From contig JAACAK010000091.1 in NCBI GenBank assembly GCA_011774835.1, positions 1 to 37,918 of the forward strand: 37,918 nucleotides of DNA. Direction: 5' to 3'. Shown piece after piece: positions 19,558 through 27,450 of this stretch. The position numbers and the translations under genes were made by a program. This stretch comes from Candidatus Kutchimonas denitrificans. GTDB lineage: Bacteria > Gemmatimonadota > Gemmatimonadetes > Palauibacterales > KS3-K002. Numbering within the stretch: the first letter of the stretch is position 1; each line of letters opens with the position of its first letter. The notes beneath the pieces are model-generated. The model saw only the letters and a list, made by a program, of their open reading frames with translations, did not search any database and was not told where the DNA came from.

Positions 19558-20085
19558 ATGAATCAGGTCAAGGTGGCCAGCCTCGGTCTCGACAAGGCGT
19601 CGAACACACCCGTGGTGATCCTTCAGGAGATCGAAGGTGAGCGCGTGCTGCCGATCTGGATCGGACCCGGCGAGGCGAGCGCCATCGCCATGGAGCTGGC
19701 GGGGATGAAGTTCTCGCGCCCGCTGACCCACGACCTGTTCACCGCCATGCTGCAGGGGCTGGGCAGCGAGCTCCACCGCGTGCTGATCACCAAAGTGGTG
19801 GATAACACGTACCACGCCGAGCTGATCATCAAGCGGAACGGAGATGTCGTGTCGATCGATGCGCGCCCCAGCGACAGCATCGCGATAGCGCTGCGGGCCA
19901 AGGCCCCGATCTATGCCCATGACGACCTTCTCGAGCAGGCATCGATCGAGATCCAGCCGTCCGAGCTCGAGCCGGGTGACATTCCCGAGGTCTCCGAGCA
20001 GGAGGAGACCGGAATGGACGCGGAGCAGCTGAAGGAGTACTTGAAACGGATGAATCCGGAAGATTTCGGCCGCTTCAATCCGTGA
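19558..20085 (+). CDS. bifunctional nuclease (DUF151) family protein
   Basis: A 175-residue protein. Residues 1-135 match the DUF151/BFN domain: VKVASLGLDKASNTPVVILQE, LPIWIGPGEASAIAMEL, RPLTHDLF, and VSIDARPSDSIAIALRAKAPIY. The acidic C-terminal tail ends in LKEYLKRMNPEDFGRFNP, as in other bacterial members. Plant BFN proteins are reported to have nuclease activity; the role of the bacterial forms is not settled. Its stop overlaps the next gene as GTGA. Confidence 0.9.
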   Translation: MNQVKVASLGLDKASNTPVVILQEIEGERVLPIWIGPGEASAIAMELAGMKFSRPLTHDLFTAMLQGLGSELHRVLITKVVDNTYHAELIIKRNGDVVSIDARPSDSIAIALRAKAPIYAHDDLLEQASIEIQPSELEPGDIPEVSEQEETGMDAEQLKEYLKRMNPEDFGRFNP

Positions 20086-20087
20086 CG

Positions 20088-20843
20088 ATGCGTCGGGTTC
20101 TGGCAACAGGCCGTCGGCACCCCGGGTGCCGACGGCTTTTCTTTTGCCTGCTGTCGGCGGCGTTGTCCGCGTCAACCGCGTCCCCGGCGGACGCTCAGGA
20201 GCGGCCGGGCGCCCGAATATCGCAGCGCCAGGCCCGGGTGATGCGGGACGAATCGGGTCGCGTTCGCGTCATCGAGGCGCTGCGGGTGAGTCTCGGCCCG
20301 GGCCCCATGACCGACTCCGCACTCGCCCGGCCGTTGCCGCTCTTCGAGTTGCAGCCAGGCGCCCGGGAGGTGTTCCGGGTGGGCGGCGACCTGGCGGCGA
20401 GCCAGCTGGTCGTGCAGCCGCCGCTGGTGTCCGTCGTCGGACCGGTCGACGGGCCTCGCTTCGAACTCGTGGTCACCTATCTCCTGCCCGCCGACGTTCC
20501 CTCAGTGGAGTTCTCCGGCCCGCTGCGCCAGGACACCGTGTGGCTGGAGGTCGACCGGGCCACGGTCCGCGGGCGAGCGGGCCGCGGGTTGAGCGAGGTC
20601 GAGGGTGGCGGATCGGAGGCGCGACCGCTCCGCCGCTATCGTGCTCTGGAGCTGGCGCCCGGGGTCGCGGTTCGGATCGAGATCGCCACCGGGCGTCCCG
20701 ACTGGCGCCAGCGGGTCGCGGTGCTCACGGCGACGGCGCTGGCCGCCCTGGCCGCCGGGTTCACTCTCTGGCGACGCGGCGCCGGAAATGCCGCTTCGGG
20801 CCCCGACCCGACTGGCGAGGTCCGGACCGACGCTCGATATTGA
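20088..20843 (+). CDS. exported, C-terminally anchored protein of unknown function
   Basis: A 251-residue protein (253 if the overlapping GTG at 20082 is used). It has an Arg-rich N-terminus and then a hydrophobic segment ending ASPADAQ, a plausible signal peptide. The middle is a beta-rich domain with short hydrophobic strands (FELVVTYLLPADVPSVEFSG). Near the C-terminus VAVLTATALAALAAGFTLWRR is a single membrane helix followed by positive charge, so most of the protein should face the periplasm. I do not recognise the family. It sits between the BFN gene and recO. Confidence 0.65.
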   Translation: MRRVLATGRRHPGCRRLFFCLLSAALSASTASPADAQERPGARISQRQARVMRDESGRVRVIEALRVSLGPGPMTDSALARPLPLFELQPGAREVFRVGGDLAASQLVVQPPLVSVVGPVDGPRFELVVTYLLPADVPSVEFSGPLRQDTVWLEVDRATVRGRAGRGLSEVEGGGSEARPLRRYRALELAPGVAVRIEIATGRPDWRQRVAVLTATALAALAAGFTLWRRGAGNAASGPDPTGEVRTDARY

Positions 20844-20847
20844 GAGC

Positions 20848-21600
20848 ATGGGCCTGGTCTCAACACCCGCGACGGTCTTAAAGACCTACGAGTACAGCGA
20901 GACGAGCAAGATCCTGCGCCTGCTGACCCGGGATCACGGGCTCTGCTCGGCCATCGCCAAGGGTGCGCGGCGCCCCCGGAGCCGGTTCGGCGGTCTGCTG
21001 GAGCCGTTCAGCGACGGGGTGGCCACGTTCTACGTCAAAGAGGGAAGGGAGCTGCACACGCTGTCCGGTTTCGAGCTGCGGCGCGAGCGCCAGGCGCTGG
21101 GGCGCGAGCTGGTTCGCTACGCCGGGGCCGGGCTGCTCACCGAGATCGCGCTCCGCTTCGCTTCCTCGGAGCCTGACCGGGAGCTCTTCGAACAGCTGGG
21201 CCGGAGCCTCGACCGCCTGGTCGCACAGAACGGCGCCGTCGAGACGGCGGTCCTCGAGGAGACCTGGCGGCTCATCGTTCGTCTCGGCTTCGCGCCCGCC
21301 CTCGATCCCTGCTCGGGCTGCGGCCGTTCGCCGGCACCCGACGAGACGACCCACTTCGATCTGGTCGGCGGCGGAATCATCTGCGACGGCTGCCGCCGAG
21401 AGAGTGCCGCCCTGAGCCTCAAGGCGTTGGCCCCGCGCGCCCGGACGGAGCTGGCGCTGCTGGTGGCCGGCGCCGCCGATGCGACCGTTCTGGAAACGAT
21501 CCGTTTCCAGCGGAATCTGCTGCGCGATTTCATCGCTTACCACCTGGCCGATCACCGACCGCTCAACTCCTTCCACTTTCTCGAGCAGCGGCTCGGATGA
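20848..21600 (+). CDS. recO: DNA repair protein RecO
   Basis: A 250-residue protein that in the RecFOR pathway helps load RecA on SSB-coated DNA. The N-terminal OB domain begins STPATVLKTYEYSETSKILRLLTRDHGLCSAIAKGARR in outline, the classical RecO start. The C-terminal part has a four-cysteine zinc site (CSGCG, then CDGC) and ends RPLNSFHFLEQ, again typical. The ATG at 20848 is 4 nt after the previous stop. The stop overlaps the selB ATG by 4 nt. Confidence 0.94.
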   Translation: MGLVSTPATVLKTYEYSETSKILRLLTRDHGLCSAIAKGARRPRSRFGGLLEPFSDGVATFYVKEGRELHTLSGFELRRERQALGRELVRYAGAGLLTEIALRFASSEPDRELFEQLGRSLDRLVAQNGAVETAVLEETWRLIVRLGFAPALDPCSGCGRSPAPDETTHFDLVGGGIICDGCRRESAALSLKALAPRARTELALLVAGAADATVLETIRFQRNLLRDFIAYHLADHRPLNSFHFLEQRLG

Positions 21601-23498
21601 GATCGGTCATCCTCGGAACCGCCGGCCACGTCGATCACGGCAAGACGGCGCTCGTCGAAGCTCTCACCGGTGTGAACACCGACCGGTGGGAGGAGGAGCG
21701 GGAGCGGGGGATCACGATCGACCTGGGCTTCGCTCGCTTTCCCAGCGATGAACCCGACCTCGAGATATCGGTTGTCGACGTCCCCGGGCACGAGGACTTC
21801 GTCAAGAACATGCTGGCCGGCGCCACCGGGATCGATCTCTTGCTACTGGTCGTCGCCGCCGACGAAGGGCCGATGCCGCAGACTCGGGAGCATCTGTGGA
21901 TCGCACGTCTGCTGGGGGTACGGAGGGGCGTGGTGGCGATCACCAAGTCGGATCTCGTCGAGCCCGACTGGTGCGGCCTGGTGGCCGAGTCGGTACGTGA
22001 AGAGCTGCAGACCGTTTTCGGGCCCGTCGATTGGCCGCTCGTCGTCGCCTCCGCCGTCACCGGCGAAGGCGTCACCGAGCTGAAGGCGGCGATCGACGCG
22101 GCCGCCCGTGCGGTTGAGGCCCGGGAGGAACACGACCTGTTTCGGCTGCCGGTCGACCGCTCGTTCAGCGTGCGCGGTGTCGGGACCGTGGTGACCGGAA
22201 CCGTCTGGAGCGGCCACGTCGACGTGGGTCGGGAGCTCCGCGTCCTTCCGGGCGCGACCGCGGCGCGAGTGCGCGGGATCCAGATCCACGGGGCGGAAGC
22301 CGAACGCGCGCACGCCGGGCAGCGTGCCGCCCTCGCCCTGGCGAGCATCGACCGGGACGAGGTCGAGCGGGGTCGGCTACTGGTGTCCGATCCGGTCTGG
22401 CGCGCGACGCGCCAGCTCGATGCCCGGATCCATACCCTGGCCGGCTCGCCCTGGCCGATTCGCCACTGGCAGCGCGTTCGCTTCCATCTGGGCACGGCGG
22501 AGGTGCTGGCCCGGGTCGTTCTGCCGCAAGGGGTCACCCTGCGGCCCGGTGAGGGTGGAATCGCACAGCTCCGTCTCGAAGGTCCGGTGGTGGCCCGGGC
22601 CGGTGATCGGTTCGTGCTTCGCTTCTACTCGCCCGTTACGACCATCGGCGGTGGCGTCGTGATCGACCCGTGGGCCCGGCGGCGTGGCCGAGCCGCTTTG
22701 GCAGCGGCGGCCGCGGAGGAGAACCTGGTGGAGCTCGACCCCGGCGAGCGCGTCGGCCGCGCCGTCGCACGCCAGGAAACCGGCGCGTCCGCCGAGGAGC
22801 TGGCCGTTCTGGCCGGCCTTCGGCCCGGTCGGGTCGACGAGGCCTTGAGCGGCCTCGCCACGGCCGGCGCTGTCCGCGAGGTGGGAGGCCGGTGGTATTC
22901 AAAGGAAGCGCTGGAGGCCGTTCGCCGCCGGGTGCTCGATGTCCTCGACAGCGAGCACCGCCGCGACTCCGGCGCTCGGGGCGTCAGCCTGGAGGCTCTC
23001 CGTGGCGCCGCCGGCCCCGGCGGTCCCCTGGTGGACGACGTTCTGGCCGACCTCGAGGCCGCGGGGGCGGTCCGCGTCGAGGGCTCGGTGGCGGCCCGGG
23101 CCGGTCACGTGCCGACCCTCGACCCGGAGGATCGGGCGCTCGCCGACGACGCCGTCGCACGCCTGCAGCGGGACCACCTCGCGCCTCCCGGCCTCAAGGA
23201 GCTGGCCGCCGAGCTCCGCGTCGCCCCCTCGGACCTGCTGAGGGTGCTCAAGTTTCTGGCCGAACGCGGCGTGCTGGTCGCCGTGACGCCGGACCTCTAC
23301 TACCACGTGGATGCCTTCGATGAGGTTCGGAATCGGGTGAGGGAGGCGCTGGAAGGCGGTCGGCCCGGCCGGCCCTCGGAGCTGCGGGAGGCGCTGGGGG
23401 TGAGCAGAAAGTATCTTATCCCACTTCTCGAGTACCTCGACGCCGCCGGCTTTACCCGTCGGACACCGGCCGGTCGGGTGCTGCGAGAGGGGATGTAG
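21597..23498 (+). CDS. selB: selenocysteine-specific elongation factor SelB
   Basis: A 633-residue translational GTPase that delivers Sec-tRNA-Sec to UGA codons marked by a SECIS RNA. The GTPase motifs are G1 GHVDHGKT (10-17), the switch region ERERGITIDLGF, G3 DVPGH (61-65) and G4 TKSD (116-119). The short ERGITIDLGFA form is characteristic of SelB rather than EF-Tu. Two beta-barrel domains follow (RSFSVRGVGTVVTGTVWSG), then a long C-terminal region (about 380-633) of winged-helix repeats that bind SECIS RNA. The matching tRNA-Sec gene is at 36683-36779. selA and selD are not in the window. Confidence 0.97.
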   Translation: MRSVILGTAGHVDHGKTALVEALTGVNTDRWEEERERGITIDLGFARFPSDEPDLEISVVDVPGHEDFVKNMLAGATGIDLLLLVVAADEGPMPQTREHLWIARLLGVRRGVVAITKSDLVEPDWCGLVAESVREELQTVFGPVDWPLVVASAVTGEGVTELKAAIDAAARAVEAREEHDLFRLPVDRSFSVRGVGTVVTGTVWSGHVDVGRELRVLPGATAARVRGIQIHGAEAERAHAGQRAALALASIDRDEVERGRLLVSDPVWRATRQLDARIHTLAGSPWPIRHWQRVRFHLGTAEVLARVVLPQGVTLRPGEGGIAQLRLEGPVVARAGDRFVLRFYSPVTTIGGGVVIDPWARRRGRAALAAAAAEENLVELDPGERVGRAVARQETGASAEELAVLAGLRPGRVDEALSGLATAGAVREVGGRWYSKEALEAVRRRVLDVLDSEHRRDSGARGVSLEALRGAAGPGGPLVDDVLADLEAAGAVRVEGSVAARAGHVPTLDPEDRALADDAVARLQRDHLAPPGLKELAAELRVAPSDLLRVLKFLAERGVLVAVTPDLYYHVDAFDEVRNRVREALEGGRPGRPSELREALGVSRKYLIPLLEYLDAAGFTRRTPAGRVLREGM

Positions 23499-23509
23499 CC
23501 GGAAGGAAA

Positions 23510-23593
23510 GTTCTTGCCCGTCTTTCTCAGGGGAAGTATTTTGACGCTAGGGAGAATCGGACGCAGCCCGTTCAACCCGGGAGGGGCAAGAAC
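23510..23593. repeat. perfect 10-bp inverted repeat flanking a promoter
   Basis: GTTCTTGCCC (23510-23519) and its exact reverse complement GGGCAAGAAC (23584-23593) lie 64 nt apart in the gap between selB and the next gene. The left arm covers the presumed -35; the right arm falls in the leader. It could be a paired operator, or a long-range RNA stem in any transcript entering from selB. Confidence 0.55.
23514..23542 (+). promoter_or_regulatory. probable promoter for the FlgD-Ig-like secreted protein gene
   Basis: TTGCCC (23514-23519), a 17-nt spacer and TATTTT (23537-23542) form a reasonable sigma70 promoter about 90 nt before the GTG at 23632. The -35 lies inside the left arm of a perfect 10-bp inverted repeat described separately. 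Confidence 0.4.
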
Positions 23594-23631
23594 GACTCAA
23601 CGCTACTGAATCCAAGGAGGTAAGGACGAAC

Positions 23632-24102
23632 GTGCGGCACAGTCGCTACGCTGTGCTCCTCGTCCTTCTGCTGGCGTGGATCCCTGACTCCCCCGAGGTA
23701 TTCGCGCAACAGAGCGACACGGCCACGGCCGCTCAAGAGGAATCCCAAGAGGGCGAAGTTCGTGGCGTGGCGTTGGAGCAAAACTATCCGAACCCGTTCC
23801 GACGGGACACGCGGATACCGTTCGTGCTCGGAGAGGGTCTTTTCGAGGACGGCACGTCCGTGGTGGTGAGCGTCCGCATCTACAACGTACTCGGCCAGCT
23901 CGTCTCGATTCCCACCGCATTGGATCACCCCTCCGCCGCGGGGCAGCCGGCGCTCGAGTTGCGCTACGATCGGCCGGGCCGCTATCTGCTGTATTGGGAT
24001 GGGACGGACCAGAGCGGTCGGCGCGTGAACTCGGGGATCTACTTCTGCCGCATCACGGCCAACCGGGCCCAGGATCTGCTCAAGATCGCCGTCAGCCGCT
24101 GA
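23632..24102 (+). CDS. small secreted protein with FlgD-Ig-like C-terminal domain
   Basis: A 156-residue protein starting at GTG, with a strong AGGAGG (23615-23620) upstream. It has a signal peptide with cleavage near VFA-Q (about residue 25) and a short Gln/Glu-rich linker. The LEQNYPNPF motif (48-56) begins a FlgD-Ig-like domain (VRIYNVLGQLV at about 81-91; WDGTDQSGRRVNSGIY at 122-137). Such domains normally form the C-terminal tail of large secreted proteins in FCB-group bacteria; here the domain stands alone. Position 139, usually aromatic, is Cys (IYFCRI). The function is unknown; it may be a surface or sorting partner. It converges with the zinc-ribbon gene, 12 nt away. Confidence 0.85.
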   Translation: MRHSRYAVLLVLLLAWIPDSPEVFAQQSDTATAAQEESQEGEVRGVALEQNYPNPFRRDTRIPFVLGEGLFEDGTSVVVSVRIYNVLGQLVSIPTALDHPSAAGQPALELRYDRPGRYLLYWDGTDQSGRRVNSGIYFCRITANRAQDLLKIAVSR

Positions 24103-24114
24103 CGGGCGCCGGGC

Positions 24115-24471
24115 TCAATCGACGAAATAGATGAACGAGCCGCAGTGTTCGCACCAGCGGATCTGTTCGTTGGTGCGGGTCATGGCGGTGGGGACGGCCA
24201 TGAAGCAGCCGTAGCAGATTCCGTTGAGGACGGGAACGACGGGTCGGGCGCTGCGATCGGCGATGCGGCGATAGCGACCCTCGATTTCGGGGTCCAGGCT
24301 GTTCTCCATCTCCTCGATCTTCGCCTCGAGGTGCGCGACGGCGTCCTCGGGCTGGACCTGGAAGACCTTCTTTTCGATGTCGTGGACGTGTTCCTCAGCC
24401 GCCTCTTCCAATTCGCGTTTCTGGGCTTTCAGATCCTGAAGTTCCAGCAGAATCTCGAGCTGCGGGTGCAT
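24115..24471 (-). CDS. coiled-coil protein with C-terminal C4 zinc ribbon
   Basis: A 118-residue protein: residues 5-60 form a charged helical coiled coil (LELQDLKAQKRELEEAAEE), and the C-terminus is a zinc ribbon with CxxC pairs C86/C89 and C107/C110 (GICYGCFMAVP and IRWCEHCGSFIYF). It resembles the short C4-zinc-ribbon (CT398/DksA-like) family, whose molecular role is poorly defined. The start at MHPQLEILLE was chosen because the upstream frame overlaps ptsN. It lies 16 nt downstream of ptsN and is probably in the same transcript. Confidence 0.85.
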   Translation of the reverse strand: MHPQLEILLELQDLKAQKRELEEAAEEHVHDIEKKVFQVQPEDAVAHLEAKIEEMENSLDPEIEGRYRRIADRSARPVVPVLNGICYGCFMAVPTAMTRTNEQIRWCEHCGSFIYFVD

Positions 24472-24487
24472 GCCGGTCGACCTCCGA

Positions 24488-24940
24488 TCAGACCTGTTTT
24501 TCGTCCAACAGTTCGAGGAACTCGCTGGGCGACTCGATAGCGCCCAGCCGTTTCGGAACATCGGACTCGCGGCAGAGCTGCGCGATCTTTCCGAGGACCG
24601 GGAGATATTGGTTGGAGACCTCGAGCGGCGGGGCGACGATCAAGAAGAAGAACGAGACCGGTTTGTCGTCGATGGCCTTGAAGTCGATGGGCTCGGCCTT
24701 GCGCCCGAACGCCACGCGCAGCCGGTTCACTACGAGCGACCGGCAATGCGGTATGGCGATCCCTTTGCCGATCCCCGTCGAGCCCAGGTTCTCGCGCCGC
24801 TTGAGCATCTTGAAGAGGATCCCCTCCGACTTCTCGGACAGATCGAGGAGCGAAATCAGCTCCTTCAGTATCGCGTCCTTGTTGTCGCCCTTCAGATCGA
24901 GGTTGATGACATCTTCTGTGAAGAACTCTCGCAATTCCAT
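24488..24940 (-). CDS. ptsN: PTS EIIA-Ntr / fructose-type EIIA protein
   Basis: A 150-residue EIIA domain. The phosphorylated His65 lies in STGIGKGIAIPHCRS, and FFFLIVAPPLEVSNQYLPVLGKIAQL completes the family pattern. It has no attached EIIB or EIIC, so it is probably a regulatory EIIA like PtsN rather than a sugar transporter part. The start MELREFFTEDVINLDL matches the family; a longer frame to 25012 adds 24 unconserved residues. HPr and EI from this window are its most likely phosphate source, since no NPr or EI-Ntr is seen. It is divergent from larB. Confidence 0.92.
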   Translation of the reverse strand: MELREFFTEDVINLDLKGDNKDAILKELISLLDLSEKSEGILFKMLKRRENLGSTGIGKGIAIPHCRSLVVNRLRVAFGRKAEPIDFKAIDDKPVSFFFLIVAPPLEVSNQYLPVLGKIAQLCRESDVPKRLGAIESPSEFLELLDEKQV

Positions 24941-25084
24941 TCGGACCTCCGATTGCGCCGTCGGCACGTGCGTTGGAGTCAGGCCGGGCGTTCCAACGGC
25001 TCCTCCCGTCAATCGCCGCCACTACGAATACGGTATCCGCGTCCCGGTGTCAAAGCCCGACGCGATGCCGGTCGCGGACGGCCT

Positions 25085-25112
25085 TTGACTCACGACCCGC
25101 CCCGGCTATATT
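25085..25112 (+). promoter_or_regulatory. sigma70-type promoter for larB
   Basis: TTGACT (25085-25090), a 16-nt spacer and TATATT (25107-25112), the best sigma70 match seen in the window. The expected start of transcription is near 25119, about 65 nt before the larB ATG. It sits in the 243-nt divergent gap between ptsN and larB; nothing else was recognised there. Confidence 0.6.
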
Positions 25113-25183
25113 GCGGCGCCGACTGCCACATCCCACCGCTGGTGCTCTGACCATCGGTTATTTCGACCCTCGGTATCCTGAGC

Positions 25184-25939
25184 ATGAGACCTGAGCGATT
25201 GAAGAGCCTGCTGGAACGCCTTCAACGGGGCGAGTTGAGCGTTACGGCTGCCCTCGCCGAGCTGGAGCGTCTTCCATTCGAGGATCTCGGCTTCGCCCGC
25301 GTCGATCATCATCGCGCCTTGCGTCAGGGCTACCCCGAGGTCGTTTACTGTCCCGGCAAGACCCCGGACCAGATCTCGAAGATCTGTGCCCGGCTGGCTG
25401 CCGCCGGCGACGGGCTGCTCGTGACCCGCGCCGATGCGCCGATCCGGGAACGGCTGGCCGCGGAACATCCGACGATCGAGGTCAACGAGCTGGCCCGCAC
25501 CGCCTATTTGCCGCCGGCCGAACCGCTGGACGTCCACGTGCGCGGCCCGGTCCTCGTGGTCACGGCCGGCACCTCCGACCTGGCGGTGGCCGAAGAGGCG
25601 GCGGTCGCGGCCCGAGCGATGGGGAACCCCGTTCGCCGACTGGATGATGTCGGGGTCGCGGGCATCCACCGGCTGTTCGCCGGTCGCCAGGAGCTTGACG
25701 AGGCGGCCGTGCTCATCGTCGTGGCCGGTATGGAAGCGGCCCTCGCATCAGTGATCGGTGGCCTGATCGCCGCGCCGGTCATCGCCGTGCCCACCAGCAT
25801 CGGTTACGGCGCTTCGTTCGGCGGCCTGGCCGCGCTGTTGGGCCTGCTGAACAGCTGCGCCCCCGGCGTCACCGTGGTGAACATCGACAACGGGTACGGT
25901 GCGGCGGCGGCCGCCGCTCGCATCAACCGTCTGCGATAG
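25184..25939 (+). CDS. larB: nickel-pincer cofactor biosynthesis protein LarB
   Basis: A 251-residue protein of normal LarB length. LarB carboxylates and hydrolyses nicotinic acid adenine dinucleotide to begin synthesis of the nickel-pincer nucleotide used by LarA-type racemases and epimerases. The N-terminus has LERLQRGELSVTAALAELERLPFEDLGFARVDHHRALRQGYPEVVYC in pieces; the C-terminal half is an AIR-carboxylase-like domain with VTAGTSDLAVAEEAA, PTSIGYGASFGGLAALLG and NIDNGYGAA. larC, larE and larA are not in the window. The GGDEF gene follows after 12 nt. Confidence 0.93.
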   Translation: MRPERLKSLLERLQRGELSVTAALAELERLPFEDLGFARVDHHRALRQGYPEVVYCPGKTPDQISKICARLAAAGDGLLVTRADAPIRERLAAEHPTIEVNELARTAYLPPAEPLDVHVRGPVLVVTAGTSDLAVAEEAAVAARAMGNPVRRLDDVGVAGIHRLFAGRQELDEAAVLIVVAGMEAALASVIGGLIAAPVIAVPTSIGYGASFGGLAALLGLLNSCAPGVTVVNIDNGYGAAAAAARINRLR

Positions 25940-25951
25940 GTCCGCGGCTCG

Positions 25952-27397
25952 ATGGATGCGCCGTTGCCGGGCCTGGAGACCGTCGCCGAGGAGCTGGCCG
26001 CATGGCTGGAAGCGATGCGGCTGGCCCTGGGGGCCGAGCGGACCAGCCTCTGGATCGTCGATCCGGACGGCCGCCTCCGCGTCGCGCTGCGCTCGCCGTC
26101 CGACGCTAGCCTCGATCCGGAGGGTGTCCCCCTGGAGGGGCACGCCCTGGGGTGGGTGGTGAGCGAAGGGGTATCGCTCCGGGCATCGCGCAAGGAGATC
26201 TTCCACGGGGGCGGCGGCGGTTGGGTCGTGGCGGCGCCACTGAGCGAGCCGAGGGGCGATCGCGTAGGCTGCGCGATGGCCGAGTTCGATGGCGTGCCCC
26301 GTCCCGATGCGCCGCAGGCGCTGGAACTCGCCGCCGCCATCGCCGGGCGATTGATCAACGATGCCCGGGCCGCCGAGGCCGCGCTGGAGGACCTGCGACG
26401 CTCCGAGGCCCTCTACGACACCGTGCTCGACCTGGATCGCGAGCTCGATCTGCGGGAGCTGTCCGCCGCCGTCTGCCAGCGGGCCCGGCGCGTCACCGGG
26501 GCCCGGGGGGCCGTCGCCGCTCTGTGGAACCACGACGAGCGGACGGGGCGGATCGTCGCCAGCGACGGTGAGGTCCCGAAGGGACTGTCGGCGATGACCT
26601 TCCGCGGCGACGCCTCGTACCTGAGCCTGGCGCTCAGCAACGCCACCTCGCTTCCCCTCGACGACCTGGCTGGCAGGAAGCGGCTCCCGCTCTACGTGGA
26701 GGGTGTCGTTTCGGACGCCGGGTCGGCGATCATCCTGCCGCTGATCGTCGAGGCCGATTCGATCGGCGCGCTGGCGGTGGAATACGAGCGCCCGCGAGAG
26801 TTCGGGGAGCGGGACTTCGAGCGGCTACGGGCGATCGCGCTCTCGGTGGCGCCCGCGTTCCGCAACGCCCTCGAGTTCGGCGAGGTCAAAGCCATGTCGC
26901 TGAGCGATGCGCTGACCGGGCTGCCCAATCGTCGGGCCACCGAGCGTGCCCTCGCCTCCGCCGCCGCCATCTCCGAGCGCACCGGCACCCCGTTCTCCGT
27001 CGCCGTGGTCGATATCGATCATTTCAAGAAGGTCAACGATCGGTTCGGTCACGACGTCGGCGATATGGTGCTCCAGTCGGTGGCTCGGTCGATCCGCGAC
27101 GAGCTGCGCCCCGGTGATCATGCCGGCCGCTGGGGCGGGGAAGAGTTCCTCGTCGTTCTCCCCGGCGCCGCGGTCGAGGACGCGGCCCGGGTCCTCGAGC
27201 GCGTTCGTCGCCGCGTCGAGGCCCTCGATGTCGAGTGGCGCGGCAAGACCGTGACCGTGACGGTGAGCGCCGGCCTCAGCGGCTGCCCCGAGCCGGTGAG
27301 GAGCGGGACGGCGGTCGTGGCGTCGGCCGATGCCGCCCTCTACCAGGCGAAGCGCGGCGGCCGCAACAGCGTTTTGATCGCCGGCGACCGCGCGTAA
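25952..27397 (+). CDS. GAF-GAF-GGDEF diguanylate cyclase
   Basis: A 481-residue cytosolic protein with no membrane segment. Two GAF-like regions (about 10-130 and 150-300) precede a GGDEF domain (about 310-475). The active-site motif is GGEEF at 395-399, a functional variant. An RxxD inhibitory I-site (RPGD) ends five residues before it, so c-di-GMP feedback is likely. SLSDALTGLPNRRA and DIDHFKKVNDRFGHDVGD are the standard entry motifs. It would make c-di-GMP from two GTP in response to an unknown signal at the GAF domains. It is 12 nt after larB and probably co-transcribed. Confidence 0.93.
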   Translation: MDAPLPGLETVAEELAAWLEAMRLALGAERTSLWIVDPDGRLRVALRSPSDASLDPEGVPLEGHALGWVVSEGVSLRASRKEIFHGGGGGWVVAAPLSEPRGDRVGCAMAEFDGVPRPDAPQALELAAAIAGRLINDARAAEAALEDLRRSEALYDTVLDLDRELDLRELSAAVCQRARRVTGARGAVAALWNHDERTGRIVASDGEVPKGLSAMTFRGDASYLSLALSNATSLPLDDLAGRKRLPLYVEGVVSDAGSAIILPLIVEADSIGALAVEYERPREFGERDFERLRAIALSVAPAFRNALEFGEVKAMSLSDALTGLPNRRATERALASAAAISERTGTPFSVAVVDIDHFKKVNDRFGHDVGDMVLQSVARSIRDELRPGDHAGRWGGEEFLVVLPGAAVEDAARVLERVRRRVEALDVEWRGKTVTVTVSAGLSGCPEPVRSGTAVVASADAALYQAKRGGRNSVLIAGDRA

Positions 27398-27438
27398 CCG
27401 CCTTCCATTTGAAACCTGAAGGCATAAATTACGTAGTG

Positions 27439-27444
27439 TAGAAT
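27439..27444 (+). promoter_or_regulatory. probable -10 element of the tmRNA promoter
   Basis: TAGAAT at 27439-27444 ends 6 nt before the first base of the mature tmRNA (27451), the right distance for a -10 if transcription starts at or near the mature end. The -35 is weak: CTGAAG at 27416-27421, with a 17-nt spacer. Confidence 0.4.
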
Positions 27445-27450
27445 GCCTGT

